A DNA stretch of 64,000 bases from positions 23,997,206 through 24,061,205 of the forward strand of contig NC_053417.1 of assembly GCF_016859285.1 (NCBI RefSeq). The letters are read 5' to 3'. The position numbers were made by a program, and so were the translations under genes. Position 1 is the stretch's first letter. Each line of letters begins with the position of its first letter. The notes beneath the pieces are model-generated. The model saw only the letters and a program-made list of their open reading frames with translations. It made no database searches and was not told the origin of the DNA. Shown piece by piece: positions 38,896-52,385 of this stretch. The DNA is from Xiphias gladius (lineage: Eukaryota > Chordata > Actinopteri > Istiophoriformes > Xiphiidae).

Positions 38896-41800
38896 TCACT
38901 CAGACAGACACCCGTCCAGGCCAACCGGTGCACCGTGACGGTCTTTGACGTAGCCGTTGTGGAGGCCGTTGCTGGGCAGGGGGGTGCAGGCGGCAGTGAT
39001 GCCGCAGTGCTTCAGCAAGTTGAGACCCGGGGAGGGGGAGACGGTGGGAGAGGAGCAGGAGCAGGAGGAAGGGTCCCGCTGGGGGAAAGGCTTCATGGTA
39101 GAGAGGATCAGAGCCAGGCAGTCAGCCACGTCCTTGTTGGGAGCACAGGCCAAAGCTGGGGTGTGGCCTGATTGACAACAACACATTCAAATTAGTGCAC
39201 ATATACTGCTTGAACATCACATGAATTAAATTAGGTAAACTTTTTTAAGATGCTCCAACAAATGTATCAAATGACCGTGTGTAATGTCAAAAGGGGTTGC
39301 TCGTAGTGATGAATCAACAGAGAATAATACCCCAATTCTGCTGTTTCAATCAGGTTTTCAGAGTGTTTTAAATGTTTTGTTTTGTTGTTTTTTTTTAAAC
39401 TCATTGATTTGGTTTTACAGCCTCAACTTTCCTGCTTTGGTTCACTCTCTTCACTCTCATTAGTGTTGTTTTAAGTGGCAGCAGAAAGCTCCTTTCAGCA
39501 AAAAGCTCTAAAAACCTAATGTACGCTATCTGCGTAACACCAAACGACACACAGAAAGTTAGTGACTAGCTGGTGAAAATAGTGGAGGTTTTAACAGCTA
39601 AAGAGCCACATTGTTTCCTCAGGAGTTGGTAGAATTAAAACAGAGCTGAGAGTGAATACTGTTCTCAGGCAATAACACATCAATGTTGTGTTTATGACTT
39701 GTTAGCTGCTCCCAAGAAGCCAAAAAAAAATCTGTCGATGCAGGTTAAATAAATCCTGCTCAGGTTTTTTCATATTTAACCCGTGTATCACAAATTAAAG
39801 TCCAACATCTGAGAGTTGAGGCTACCAAACAGCATCATACTCCACTGTCAGAGAATCAAACTCACAAACATCAAGAAAACTTGAATATTGTTAAGAGGGA
39901 AATATAAGTTTGGTTGCTTCTTGCAAACAAATTTTCAAGTTTAGTATCTGACTTCCACAAGTCTTCAAACACATGAACTCAAAACCTCAGATGACTCTTG
40001 CGCGTTCAATACAATGTTGACATAAGTTTGACGTAAGATTTGTATTGAACAGGCTGTCCATCCCAATCCAGTTTTATGTCCGCAAGAAGATGGGAAAATA
40101 TTTTCAAAAATATGGTGTTTTGTGTAAAATGGTCAGAAAAAGTTTAAAAAAAAAAAAAAAAAAATTACAAAAATCATATAATTTATAGTAAATGAGCTAA
40201 AACAAATAAAAATGCATGATTATTTAAGAGTTGCATGATCAAATACCCCATTTCAGCTTGTCCAGTCCGTTTACAGATCAAGTTCTAACAGAGTTTAGGA
40301 GGGCCTCACCTTCCTCATCCACAGCCAGCACAGTAGCTCCTCTACTCAGCAGTGCCTGCACCACCGTAGCCAAGCCATTACGTGCTGCAAGATGGAGGGG
40401 CCTGGAGGAGAACGAGGGAAAGTCAGAGATAGCTGGCAGACCTACGAATCACCAACTAATTTACAACTGTAACATTAGAACATGTAAAGAATACTGTAAA
40501 CTTTCGATATAAGATCCAGCTTCAGAGTACTAATATTTTTAAAGGATTTAAAATATTTATACTCTATTATTACAATGACTAAAGCAAAGAAACAAAACTA
40601 GGACAAAGATGGCCTGTGCTTTAAGGATATTGCAGTAAAAGTGTTTTTGCAAAGGAAAAAAAAAAAAAATTCCAAACAATTAACTTTTTTTTTTATCCCC
40701 TTTTTTGATGTTAGCATAAATATGTTACAAGGTTCTCACATTTGCAGAGCACTGTTGGTGGCATTTATGAGTGTGGGACTGTGGATCTCTCCCAGAATCA
40801 GCAGGGCACACATCTCATGAGCCTGAAGGACAGATCAGAGAGACAGTAAGAAAAAAATGCATGTGCTTCTGTCTGTTGGAGTTGCTTGGCTTTCACAGAA
40901 AGTGTACCTCATTACACTCTGGTGATTTTTTCTTTTTTTAAACATAAAAATTTTGCTTATTACAGAGAAACAGTACTTGCTTAAGTACCCTGATTCCTTC
41001 TAATAGGCGTCGTGTTATTGCTCAGCACACCAGAGTGGAGCTTTGACTGTAGAATCATGTAAATAATTGTGATGTGTACCTTGCTGCAGGCCAGGTGCAG
41101 GGCAGTGTTCCTGTTCTCATCCAGCAGTGTCAGGTCAGCTTTGGCCCGGTGAAGGAGGATGGCTGGACAACACCAAGACACAAAGGTATTTATTTCCTGC
41201 GACTACAGATGTTCAAGTCTGACAATGATAGTCGGAGGAGATTCGCAACAGACCTATTGAAGCCTGAAGTGTGGCTTACGGCTACGTACTGTTAAAAACA
41301 AATTGTTTTTGTTAAAAGTTTGTTAATAATACCACAAGTATAACACGTGTGACACTCACCCACGGTGCCACTGTGTCCCTTGTCAGCAGCTACCATGAGA
41401 GCAGAGCGTCCACTTTTGTCCACTGCATTGATCTCTGCCCCATGGCGAAGCACCAGCTGAAGTCCTGCAACATCCTCAGCAAATGCAGCAGCGTGCAGTG
41501 GGGTCCTACAGGCACACACGGAGACAGTCCAACCAGTTACTGTATGATCAGTGCTACAGCATGAGGGGCTGTGGCGGACTTTAAGTATAAAGCTCGGGGA
41601 CTTCAGGATTGATTATTTGAGATAGAAGAAACAGGTGCAGGTAAAAATACTAACTCTATAATGAAATACCTCTAGCCTATACCTCCCTATTTCTTTAGGC
41701 TCTTTATTTCGAATGATTTCTTTCTGTATCATAATTTTTCCAAAAATAATCTACTCATTTGTTTTGCAGCCTTACCTTCCTTTGGCATCTCTGGTGTTAA

Positions 41801-44800
41801 TCATGTGGACCCCAACAGATTCCAGCAGCCTCTCTGCAGCACCGCTGTGGCCATTCATCCTACAAGCCAGACAGCCGAGTTAATGAAATGCTGATTTCAT
41901 CTAAAATCTACCTAATGGGTGGTGTTTTTTTTTTGAGTAAATGTAATTAGTTTTGACGCACTGAGACACAAGTTGAGCACTTATGCCAAGTTAATACTCA
42001 CAGAGCACAGTGCAGGGGGGTGAAAGGGTTTCCCTCTTCATGGATAAATGTTTTGAATTCAAGTAAAACCTCCAAACAGTCTTCATGCCCTGAGAACAAA
42101 CACACTCAGCATTAAAGACAACTGATGTTACAGTGATTAATTGCAACATTTAGGTTTGGGGATTAGCCATTTCAAATCGATCAAGCTAAGCAAACCTTTG
42201 TAAGCAGCCCAGTGTAATGGGGTGTATTGTTTGTTGTCCAGCAGTTTATCTTGTGGGTCTGTTGCCATGGCAGCCTGCACCAGACTGGCCAGGATCTCTG
42301 CGTGGCCTCTGGATGCAGCGTAGTGCAGCGGTGTCCTACCCTGGATGTCCCGACACAGTGCAGAAGCTTTGTGCTCCAGCAGGGCTGTCACACAGTCATC
42401 ATGGCCCAACACCGCCTGAACAAAGACCAGCGAGGTGTGAACAGACAAACTCCTTTGATTTTAACACAGGCAAAACCTTTGTGAACACTATGATAACTTT
42501 TTTGTTCTATAAAGATAAACATTTTTTCTTCATATTTATTCCTGTATCACAGTTGTATTAATTAGATTTAACTTACTCTCTTGGACAGACACAGAGTTTA
42601 TTACCAGAAAAAGGACGGTATTCAATGAATATCTTAATTGAAATTTGTTTTAACCTATGACTAAGAGGACTCCCTGTCCAGGACAATGGACACATCGCGT
42701 GCCTTGGCAACTCTTGCTCTGATCCCTAAGACACCCTAACAGATGGTGCTAACAGGACTCTAAAGAAGCTTTAGCCATCACTTGTCTCTGTGTTAATATT
42801 TTACTGTTTAATGACAGGGTGACGTGGCAACTCTGCTAGACGCAGCTTTTCAATCGGGCAGGTTTTAACGTAGGTCTCGAGTTTTAACTACATTATCTAA
42901 ACTACAATATTTGGAAGTGAAAATAAAGGACATTTAGGTTGTCTATTGTAATTGTCATTTGTCTTGTAAATGTTGACTTCTACTGTAAAAACTGACCCTT
43001 GCATTTCACCCACCAATTAGACTTGTATGAGTACAGTGTGCGGCCACATGCAGTGTTTGGCTTACCCCTCTGTGCAAAGCTGTGCTGCCCCTCTTGTCCT
43101 CGGCATCTGGCAAGGCACCCTTCTCCAACAGGAAGTGGACACAGTCGGTGTGACCTCCCAGAACAGCTAGCATCAGAGGGGTCCTGGAGGCGACAAACAA
43201 CAATTAAGAATTGTATTTTCGCTGTAGGCTCATTGGTCAAATCAGCTTTTGGCATTTAACTGTTCTTCAAAGCTAAATGTACAAACTGAAGCCACAACAC
43301 AACAAAGAAAAACGACTCACTGGCCAAATTTGTCTGCAACGTTGGTGAGATCCCCTTCCTCCCCATAATCAATCATCATGCGCAGGCAGTCTGAGTGACC
43401 GTTGGCAGCTGGTATCAAACACAGTACAAGAGAAAGAATTTTAAAAATATACATGTATATTCTTATTAACACAAAACTGACTTTATTCAGGGTGGTAACA
43501 ATCAGAAGCAATTACAATCGCTGTAAAATATTTCACAACAGAGCAGTATACCTGCGACATGAATTGGAGTCCACATGAGGCGGTTGTCATTCAGGAGACA
43601 GGAGGCCCCCTGAGCCAACAGCACCTCAACACAGCGGGCGTAGCCTTTCTGGGCAGCCAGGTAGAGCACAGAACGGCCTGCAGCATCCTGCATGTCCACA
43701 TAGGCGGCAGTCTCAGTCAGCACACGCAGCGCCTGCCAGTGGCCCTTATCAGCCTGACAGAGCACAGGAAGTCAGTCAAAACTTTGCATTCAGTCAAGGT
43801 TAAGAGGTCGATTATGGTCGATGTCGACCCAGAGAGTTAAATGTGAAAAACTTACCGCAAGATGCAGCGGACTGACTGGAATACTGCTCTCTATGTCTCC
43901 TAGTGCATTAAAGGACATCTCCAGGAGCTAAAGAGGAATAAATATATACAGTGGATCTAATTTAATTTACTGAGGAAAGAAGACAAGCTTTCAGTGATTG
44001 TGTGTGTGTGTGTGTGTATATATCTATATCTATATATGTATAAAAAACATGTTGTGTATATTCCTCATTTAAGAAGTCACCACATCAAAAAAATACAAAG
44101 GCCAATTTGTCACACTCAATCAAGTGCTCTGTCTAAAAAACACGAGGAAACATTGAGTCCCATCATCTTAGAGCCCAGAGCCCACGTCATCAAATATCTT
44201 ATTTTATGCAACTAACAGTCAAGATTCCAAAGATATAATGTAGATAACATGGAAAAGCAGCAAATTCTCACATTTAAGAAGCTGAAACCAGAGAATTTTT
44301 GGCATTTTTTGCTTGAAAAACATCTCAAACAATTACTCCATTACCAAAATAGTTGCCATATGAGTGATTAATGCATGTGCTATGTTCTGAAGTGATCTCA
44401 GAAGCAAACAGAAGAACACACCAGCTCCAGGTTTTGTTTGTTGCCATGATAAGCTGCATAGTGAACAGCACTGTAACCCTTTGAGTTGACCATCGATGGA
44501 TCAGCACCATTGTCCAAAAGATGCTCCAAGCAGCTATTACAAAAATATGACACAAAATGTAGAGAGGGGATTAAGAATTGCAGCAATTAATTCACGGGTC
44601 TTCAGACACAGATGTTTTCCACATACAAACTTTGTGTCAGTTGAATTCTAAGCCTTAATCACATTGGTCAGATGCATGAGAAGCATTAAATAAACTCACA
44701 AGTACGACTCCTTCGCTTCATCCTCATCATTCTGATGGTTTCCAGAAAAATGACGATCAACTCTGGAATAAACAAGAAATTCTTTGATTCAATGAACTTT

Positions 44801-47800
44801 CTTGAGGTCAGTATAACATTCACATCACTGCAAAAACTGCTCATTCCTGGGTGTGTTGTTTAGACATTCACATAGCTGACTATTAAAGCTTTTGACTTTT
44901 TTTCTTGCTGAGCTCAGAAGTGAAAGGGATTTGACTACGAACCCAATATTCAGAACATTTACTTAAAACGAAACTGTACGTTTCTTGAACTCAACGAATA
45001 TGAGTAATAAAAGAAGCACAAAAAGCTGACACATGAGAAAAAGGAAACAAGGTTTTTCTTTGTTCACTAACTGTGAATTTCAAATTCCTCCAGCCAATTC
45101 TGTTCTGAAAACAACAGTTGACTTTCTGCCAGACTTTAACAGAATTTGGTGGCTTGTGCTGCTTCTCCGGTTTCAGAAAAAGTACAGAAGGAGAGAGACA
45201 AGTTTTTTCAACCTGCTGAAGGCTTGGGAGGCGGCAGAATAGTGCAGGGGAGTACAGCCTGTCTGGTCAGGCTCGTTGACCTCAGCGCCAGCGCTCACCA
45301 GGGTCACAGTGCACTGGTACCTCCCATTAGCAGCCGCATAGTGCAACGGTGTCCTATTTATAGGGGGAGGATCCAAGGGCAGAGAATACGGTCACTCAGA
45401 ACACTTGTTTGTATTATGTATTCAGAAAATTACACTTAATGTCACAGCATCAGTAAATTATAGCAGCAAATGAAAAACAAAGACATCTAACAAGGACGAG
45501 GGGGATCTCACCTTCCCATTATGTCCCTCTTGTTTAAGTCGGTACCGCTACTTAAGAGCAAGTTCAGACATTCAACATTTCTGTAGAGAGGAAAGACCAT
45601 GACAGGAAATTGAGTCGGAGTAACAGACGAAATGTGATAGCGTGACATTTCAGGTCAATTTAATATTCCGGTGCCAAAGCAGATTTTGCATCTTACCCTC
45701 CGGAGGCAGCAGCGTGTAGACAGGTCCTCCCAAAGTTGTCAGGGGTGTTTATGTCAAACCCAGCTGATAGTACATGCTCCTTACTCATAGATGAAACTAT
45801 ACTATACAGCTGACCTGTAGGGTAATGAAGAAATAGCTGGCGGTAACAGCTTTGTCAAAGTATATATAAAAACATACAGTCCTAGTTGAAATTAATGGCG
45901 CCCCAGAATTTTAAGGGCAGAATTTAGAATATCTTCAGAAAAATATGCAAATTAACCAATTTGCCAACCAACAATGGCAGACTCTTAACGTTTCTTGTTG
46001 CCATCTAGAAGCTTCTTGCACCTGCCTGCCGGTAGATTCTGCCGCTTTTCCGTTGCTATGCATTCAAGCTCTTTTACATTTGCAATGGCAGATTTCAGGT
46101 CTTTCCAAAGGTTTTCAATGGGATTTAGGTCAGGACTCATTGCTGGCCAGTTTAAAACAGTCCGTCTTTTCCTTTTCAACCATTCTTTTGTGCTGCTGGA
46201 TGTGTGCTTTGGGTCGTTGTCCTGCTGAAAGACCCAAGACCTTCACCTCAAACCTAGTTTTCTAACACTGGGTAACACATTTCACCCTAAAATGCCTTGG
46301 TAATCTTCGGATTTCATCATTCCTTTGATACACACAATACACATCAACCTTAGCAGACTTCTCTCATTGAATTTTCTCTTAGCACCACATCCTGGAAGTG
46401 TCTTAACAATTTTATGACTGTAAAACTTGATAACGTTAGGAACTGTTGAACAAGGATTTCAAGATCTTTGGCGATTCCCTTATAGCTTTTGGAATTTTTA
46501 TGTTTTTAGATAATAGCATTTCTAATGCTCTCAGGCAGCTCTTCTCTTCGCCATTGTGAAAAAGAAACTGAAAACAATCAATCCCTTTTTATAGAGTAAA
46601 GCTATCATTCATTGGTTAATTCAGTTCATGTGAACACTGAAAATTAATTATGTTTTTTTATTTTATTTGAAGAACTAATTTAAATTCATTAAAAGGGTGC
46701 CACCAATTTATGTCTGCATTTTTTATTTCACTGTATGAAAGCATTTTTTTTGTTGTTGTTCAGTAACTTTGGCCTTTTTTATAAATATTCTGATCATACA
46801 AAATTGGTTCATTTGCATTTATTGGCAGCCCCTAATTAAATTCAGGGGTGCCAATGATTTCAACCAGGACTGTAGATATAAAAGAATCAGTAATTAGAGC
46901 ACAAACATTCATGGAACAAACCTGAGGAGAGTAACTTGCGACAACAGTCTGAAAACCCGTACAGCACAGCTAAGTGCAAGGGGAACATTCCATGGATCCC
47001 ACGTCTAGAAAAGCAAAAAACACACAAAACAAAATGTTAGAAACCAAATAATCAATATTAAAAATTTAACCCTGCTTAAACCAGGGATGTGCACAATTAG
47101 TCGACTAAATGATTAAACATGGCTACCCTCGCTAGCTGGCACCAGAAATATTAGTGGTTTAAAATAATTATTAATATTTTATTAATGTACAACGCTGGTT
47201 AACGGTTGTCTCGAAGAGCCGCCGGCCACTAGCTTAATGCCCAGATGTTGTGAACAGGCAAGGTAGAAAGTGGGACAGAAGACATCTCATAAAACCAGCG
47301 CAGCTTGGCAGTATTTTGAATTCTAGCACTGCTGACGTTAGCCGCACAGTCAAACCAATATGATATCGTTTACCTACAGATGCTGTGATCCCACGTAATT
47401 TCTGATTGGATTGTGGTCAATTTTGGGCGTTTTCTTACCTATTTAGACTACTCAAATAGTCTAAATTTAAATTAGTGTTTGACTGACAGAGAAATTAGTC
47501 GTTAGGAACATCCCTAGCTTAAACCCAACTGTTTTATAGCATGAGGCACATATCTTAATGCTTCTTTGTATAAAAGGCTGTGTTTTAGTGTGTTTTTACA
47601 ACCTTATTGCACCATTGTTCTAATTAATACCACTTTAGGCTTCTCCGATACCTGGCCGTGTCTGCGCCGTTGGTCATTAGAGTGCTGATCAGCAGTTCAT
47701 GGCCGTACTTAGCAGCAACGTGGAGAGGAGTATTGCCATACTTATCCACACAATCAATTTCCCCACCTGATGGAAACAAAAAGGAAGAGGGAGTTATTTG

Positions 47801-50800
47801 TGACCAATTAAGATGAGAGAAAAGCCTGCACCAAAATATTGTCACAGACCAGTCAAACAGTACAGTCATCGTTACCATTTTGGATGAGGATCTGAGAGCG
47901 TGTGAAGCGTCCGTGAATCGCTGCCATGTGCAGGGGGCTCTTCCCTTCTTTGCTCTGTTAAAATACAGAATATAAAATATAACATACTATTATTCATCTT
48001 GGATGTAGTATAGAGATCAGTACAATATATTAAAATAACATTTTACTAGTATGTGAGACTTTTTTGAGCTAGCTAGAAAACTGCGGCGACATAGCATGAT
48101 GCTTACTTGACAACTCTCCAACTCTCATTTTACAATTAAGACTTAAGTGGGACAAAAATTATCATCATGCACTTCGTATGTTTTTAAATTTTCTCTGCAG
48201 TACAAGCAAGAGCTGTTTCCACTCTCACCTGCACGTCCTTTTTTAGAAATTTGAAATTGATACAAACCTGAAATAACAGGTCTATGTACTTTCCAAATAC
48301 GGTGATCAATTCTATATGAAACATTAAATTTATTATGACATTTTTTCTCATGCACTCCCTTTTCACACATACCATGGCAAGTTTGTCACTTTTGGCAGCT
48401 AAATGCATGCATGAGAAATTCTCCACCCCTGCACATTTATACAAAAAGTGTTTCTATAGGCAGGTGTAGAAAGTGTATTAATCTTTATTCTTTTTCCATG
48501 TCCCATGTCTCTGTGACAACCATATGTTGATTTAATTACATTGGACCACGGCTACAATTCAAACACACACTTTTCTTTAAAACTCTACTGGGAAATCTGG
48601 TATAAAAACCAATCTATGTATAAATGATCTTCCACTTTGACAATGGCCTGACTAAACAGAAACAAAATGTACTGCACTACCGCATCCGTACTTGTGTGTC
48701 ACACTGATGATATATAATTTTTAAAAATATATTATCACCAAATTACATGATTATTAATAGATAAGTACAGCAAATTGTACAGTCACTTCCATTTGAGACA
48801 TTACAGCCTGTTTCATACCTGCTGGTTGACATCTGCCCCATTGTTGACCAGCAACTCCAGACAGAGGGCACCGTTGGTGGAGACGGCAGCCAGGTGCAGA
48901 GGGGTGTAGCCGCACTTGTTGGGCTGGTTAACATTAGCGCCATGGTTCACCAGCTCTGTAGCCACAGCCTCCTGCCCCATGTAGCAAGCCACATGGAGCG
49001 CAGTGTTTCCAAAGCCATTGGGCTCATCAATCTGATGGTAAAACACAAATGTGACACAAGGTTGGACTGTGCCTAAAGCCCGAAAAGAAGGGTTCCTGAA
49101 AATCTTAAGAGTCCTTTCTACAGATTTCAACTACCCATGATAAAAGACTGTTGGTTATATGTTCTGACATTTAATAAAACAAACCATAGAGCAGACTAAT
49201 TTGGGAGATTAAAAAAAGGAAAAAGAATTGATATTGAAAAAACAAACAAACAAAAACAAAACTGAGTGTAAGTTCTCTCACCTCTGCCCCCATCCTCAGT
49301 AGGTACTTTACAATTTCAATGTGACCACTTGCAGCAGCAGCATGGAGAGGTGTGTAGCCCTGCTTATCCTTGCAGCTCTTGTCTGCACTGCGGGACACCA
49401 GCAACTTCACAACCTCCACATGCCCTATGGGAAATACAAAAAAGGAGAAAACATGTCAGTATTCTAGTTTGCGACTTAGGGACTTGACCATGCCGTTGCT
49501 CTCTATTTGAGGGAAATTGGTCATGAACAATAGAAGCTTTTAAAGCTATTTGACAATGAAAATGTGTGCTGTGCAGCACTGGTGTGAAAATGAAACCTGC
49601 ATACCCAAGTAAGCAGCACAATGGATAGGCTGTCTCTCCTTCTTATCGATGGCACTCAGGTTGGCCCCTTTGTTCAGCAAAAGCTTCACCATCTGTGAGA
49701 CAAGTTAATTCATAAAATTGTTGAGGAGCCACTTTCAAATAAATGTTACTTAAGAAAATCTAACAAAAGGCATTCAAATCTCACCTCCTGGAACCCACTC
49801 TGAGCTGAGTGGTGCAAGGCAGTTCTGCCTGTGCGATCTGCCATGTTCAGGTTGCTCAGCTGGGTTAGCAGGGCCTCTGCGCAGCGTGTGGCACGGTTGG
49901 CAGCAGCCACATGCAGTGGTGTCTGCCAGAACTTGTCTCGTGCGTTTGCCTCTGCTCCGCGCCTCAGCAGCAGACTCACTGCCCTCTGGGGAGAGGGAAG
50001 CAATTACAAGAGCTTAAAGTGTATATCATATCTGCGGTTTGCTGCATTTCCTGCAGTCAGTGCAATATTTTGGTGCATTATTCCAAATGAGTTCTCTTCT
50101 CATAGTGAGCGAATACATAATAGAATTAGATGATGATGTCATATGAATAAGAGATAATTAGACACTCCAAGGATATGAGTTTATTGCCTACTTCATTCCT
50201 GGAAGCAGCCGCCCTGTGCAATGGGGTCAACCACACATGGTCTTTAGCATTTACACTGGCACCTGGCAGACAAACAAACAAACAAAAAACAAATGCATTA
50301 AAATACCAATAATTTTAAGGGGTCACAGGGATGTTGCAGGTGAAGTGCAATACTGCTGCACGGTGATTTTACAGTGAGGATATCACTCGCGGTGACAACA
50401 AAGGATAAAAAGTGTGCACCACAGTCCTGTAACACCCAGGAGGCCAAATTGTTAACACATAGCCGGTTGTCAGCAGAGCATCGCAGCTCACTTACCTGAT
50501 TCAATGAGGAGGTCCATTATATGGACGTCACCCACACAGGCAGCAGCATGAAGTGGCGTACGGCGCTCTTGATCCTGTGGGACAAACACACTTAGATCCA
50601 GGGGAAAAATGACGTTCGACGCTCATGTTTAACTGACATTTCGGTGGGGCCCCCCGAGTCCGTCGAGGTATGAGCCCGATTTGCACCGTAACTAAATGTA
50701 CCTCACACATACCAGTGCATTGACATCCTCCTTTTTGTGCAATAATAGTTGAACTTCTTCAGCATTACGATTGAAGATGGCCTGGACCAGAGGAGGCTGC

Positions 50801-51419
50801 AATACAGAAATACCAGATAAGTTACGTTAGCGGCGCATAAAATTATATTAACGTTGATCCGAAGCGACGATTGGGATCTAACCATCACGCTTTCCCATTC
50901 CTTTGAGCGGGTCGAATCTTCGTTAAAGCCACCAACTATTCGGTGAATTTGCAAAATATGGTAACGCGACGTTAAATGCTATATTTAGTGCGTTTACTGT
51001 AAGTCGCTGGATGCGATTCTGGTTTCCTTCCAGCAAATACCCGGAGCCCTGGCTGAGGCCTACAGGCCCTTTTTCTCACCGCTTACGTCAGCTAGCCAAA
51101 CGGCTTTCGAGAGCTACCTCTGCTACAGAGCTGGCTCTGAACCGGAGCACGGCCTACACAAGAGCGGCAGCAAACGTATGCGGTACCGTGTGACTGCCGA
51201 GCATCGCCGACCGCGGGGAATTACATCGTTATAATGCCGATATCGACCGGAATAACACGCACCGCCAATAAGCTGAACGTGAAAATAGGTCGTTCGGCGA
51301 ATAAGACGTAGTATGTTGCGCACAAGACTAGGTCTTGCCCAGCCATTAGACTGCGCCACAGCACAATCACGGAGCGCCTTCTTTCAGCGTACCTGGTCTG
51401 CAATGTTGAGTACTCCCAT
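38896..51419 (-). CDS. ankrd52: Protein phosphatase 6 ankyrin repeat subunit C (ANKRD52), complete coding region
   Basis: About 28 coding exons run from ATG at 51417-51419 (a 27-nt exon, [15 protein letters not shown]) to TGA at 38896-38898. Almost the whole product is ankyrin repeats, each with a TPLHxAA-type core: [13 protein letters not shown] (50.5 kb), [16 protein letters not shown] (49.9 kb), [17 protein letters not shown] (49.3 kb), [16 protein letters not shown] (47.7 kb), [14 protein letters not shown] (45.3 kb), [16 protein letters not shown] (42.2-42.0 kb), [15 protein letters not shown] (41.5 kb). The last exon carries [20 protein letters not shown] and ends GLDGCLSE, as in vertebrate ANKRD52. 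It is a scaffold for the PP6 holoenzyme with PPP6C and a SAPS subunit; in human the ANKRD52-PPP6C complex dephosphorylates AGO2. ANKRD28 and ANKRD44 are paralogues; the C-terminus and the COQ10A/CS neighbours favour ANKRD52. Introns hold several transposon relics. Confidence 0.95.
39470..39765. repeat. Dispersed teleost repeat, second copy of the 5868-6285 family
   Basis: Ordered matches to 5868-6285: AGCAGAAAGCTCCTTTCAGC, GACTAGCTGGTGAAAATAG, TTAACAGCTAAAGAGCC, TTTCCTCAGGAGTTGGT, AGCTGCTCCCAAGAAGCC. It lies in the last ANKRD52 intron. Confidence 0.6.
43999..44040. repeat. (TG)n(TA)n microsatellite in an ANKRD52 intron
   Basis: About 10 TG units run into TATATCTATATCTATATATG. Confidence 0.85.
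44080..44380 (-). repeat. Dispersed teleost repeat, copy 2 of the 2321-2440 family
   Basis: Contains GTCCCATCATCTTAGAGCCC, CATTTAAGAAGCTGAAACC, TTTTTTGCTTGAAAAACATC and CAATTACTCCATTACC, collinear with 52120-52385. It is in reverse orientation to the 2321 copy. Confidence 0.6.
45877..46872 (-). mobile_element. Tc1-like DNA transposon relic, complete ends, internally deleted
   Basis: It is bounded by inverted terminal repeats: left CAGTCCTAGTTGAAATTAAT; right, read inward, CAGTCCTGGTTGAAATCATT. Both ends abut a TA target-site duplication (45875-45876 and 46873-46874). On the minus strand, pieces of a Tc1/mariner transposase remain. The N-terminal part starts near 46555. The C-terminal catalytic part has [10 protein letters not shown] (near 46220) and [17 protein letters not shown] (near 46110), the end of the DD34E signature. 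The two parts are too close for a roughly 340-residue transposase, so the middle is deleted and frames are broken. It is non-autonomous, in an ANKRD52 intron, same strand as the gene. Confidence 0.9.
47082..47516. mobile_element. hAT-type MITE with perfect 8-bp target-site duplication
   Basis: Flanked by identical GCTTAAAC at 47074-47081 and 47517-47524. The ends are short inverted repeats, CAGGGATGTGC on the left and TAGGGATGTTC read inward on the right, extending loosely into AATTAGTCG-like sequence on both sides. At 435 bp with no transposase ORF it is non-autonomous. An 8-bp TSD with CAGGG-type ends is diagnostic of the hAT superfamily. It lies in an ANKRD52 intron. Confidence 0.85.
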
Positions 51420-51760
51420 CTCCCAAACTCAGCCAGGACGGAGCTCCTTCATGAGGATAAAACTTCGAGGTATATTGCGGTGCGCTACTGTGTCCACTTT
51501 TCAGACTACACCCATAGCTGGTTGCAAACAGAAATGCGGTTCTTGATCTGTCACTGTTGTTGTCTGTATCCACACCGTCTGGTCTGACGATACTGGCTAC
51601 GACTGTGCTGGTCCGCCTACAGGCGTGGCGGTCCGCTTTCGGCTTCTCGGGGGAAACCGCGACGCCGTGTGGCAGAAGACGGCATAAGCCGCCGTTCCAC
51701 CGCCTGAAGACGGGAGGGGGAGGGCGGGGAGGAGCACCGACTGTCGGCGAGGTCAAGTTT
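51393..51760 (-). promoter_or_regulatory. ankrd52: ANKRD52 first exon and CpG-rich promoter
   Basis: CpG-dense DNA surrounds and lies upstream (minus strand) of the 27-nt first coding exon. The CpG-rich block extends to about 51760 and then drops to AT-rich sequence. An open frame across it (51367-51756) overlaps the exon in another frame and is composition-driven. Confidence 0.55.
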
Positions 51761-52119
51761 AGGGTTTGAGGAGCGTCGGAGGCCTATTAACAACTGCTAG
51801 TAAAAGTTATGTAGCTTCTGCTGGGCAGAGTTTTTAATTTTTAACTTAGAAACAATTCAGCGCCTCAGACAGCACAGTATCAGTTGTTTCTATATAATCT
51901 GAATAACTGTACATTTGTTAGAAATTTGCACCACTGAAGTAGAATACAAACTATGGGCCCCGGTCTCTGTTGCTCATGTCTTGCAAAGCTGCACTCGATT
52001 AAACTGCTACAATCTTTTTTTTTTTTTTTCTGTGTTTCAAGTAATGAACACACAATACAATAAGTACCACTAAACTAGTAATCCATCACAGGAGGACGGT
52101 AAGGCTGCAAAATGCCAAT

Positions 52120-52385
52120 GCCATTATTGCCTGAAGCCCAGCTGAACATGTTCTGATAGCTTTTGTTGTCTGACCAACAGTCAGACACCCAAAGATGGTG
52201 AGTTTACTATGACACAAGACTGGGAAACTGGCAAATATTCGGATTTAAGAAGCTGGTACCAGTGAATTTTTGCTCGAAAAATGTTTTGAACAATTAATCA
52301 TTTACCAAAATTGTTGTCAATTGATTTTCTGTCTGTCAAATGATCGATCAACCAGCTGATGGTTTCAGCTCTAGAGTAGCGGTTG
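52120..52385 (-). repeat. Dispersed teleost repeat, copy 3 of the 2321-2440 family
   Basis: TTGTCTGACCAACAGTCAGA, ATTTAAGAAGCTGGTACC, TTTTTGCTCGAAAAATG, CAATTAATCATTTACC and a terminal GATGGTTTCAGCTCT. Collinear with 44080-44380 and more complete at the right end. Confidence 0.65.

Noticed and set aside
42217-42561. Plus-strand 114-codon frame opposite an ANKRD52 exon
   Set aside because: Antisense shadow of the ankyrin exon at 42195-42418.
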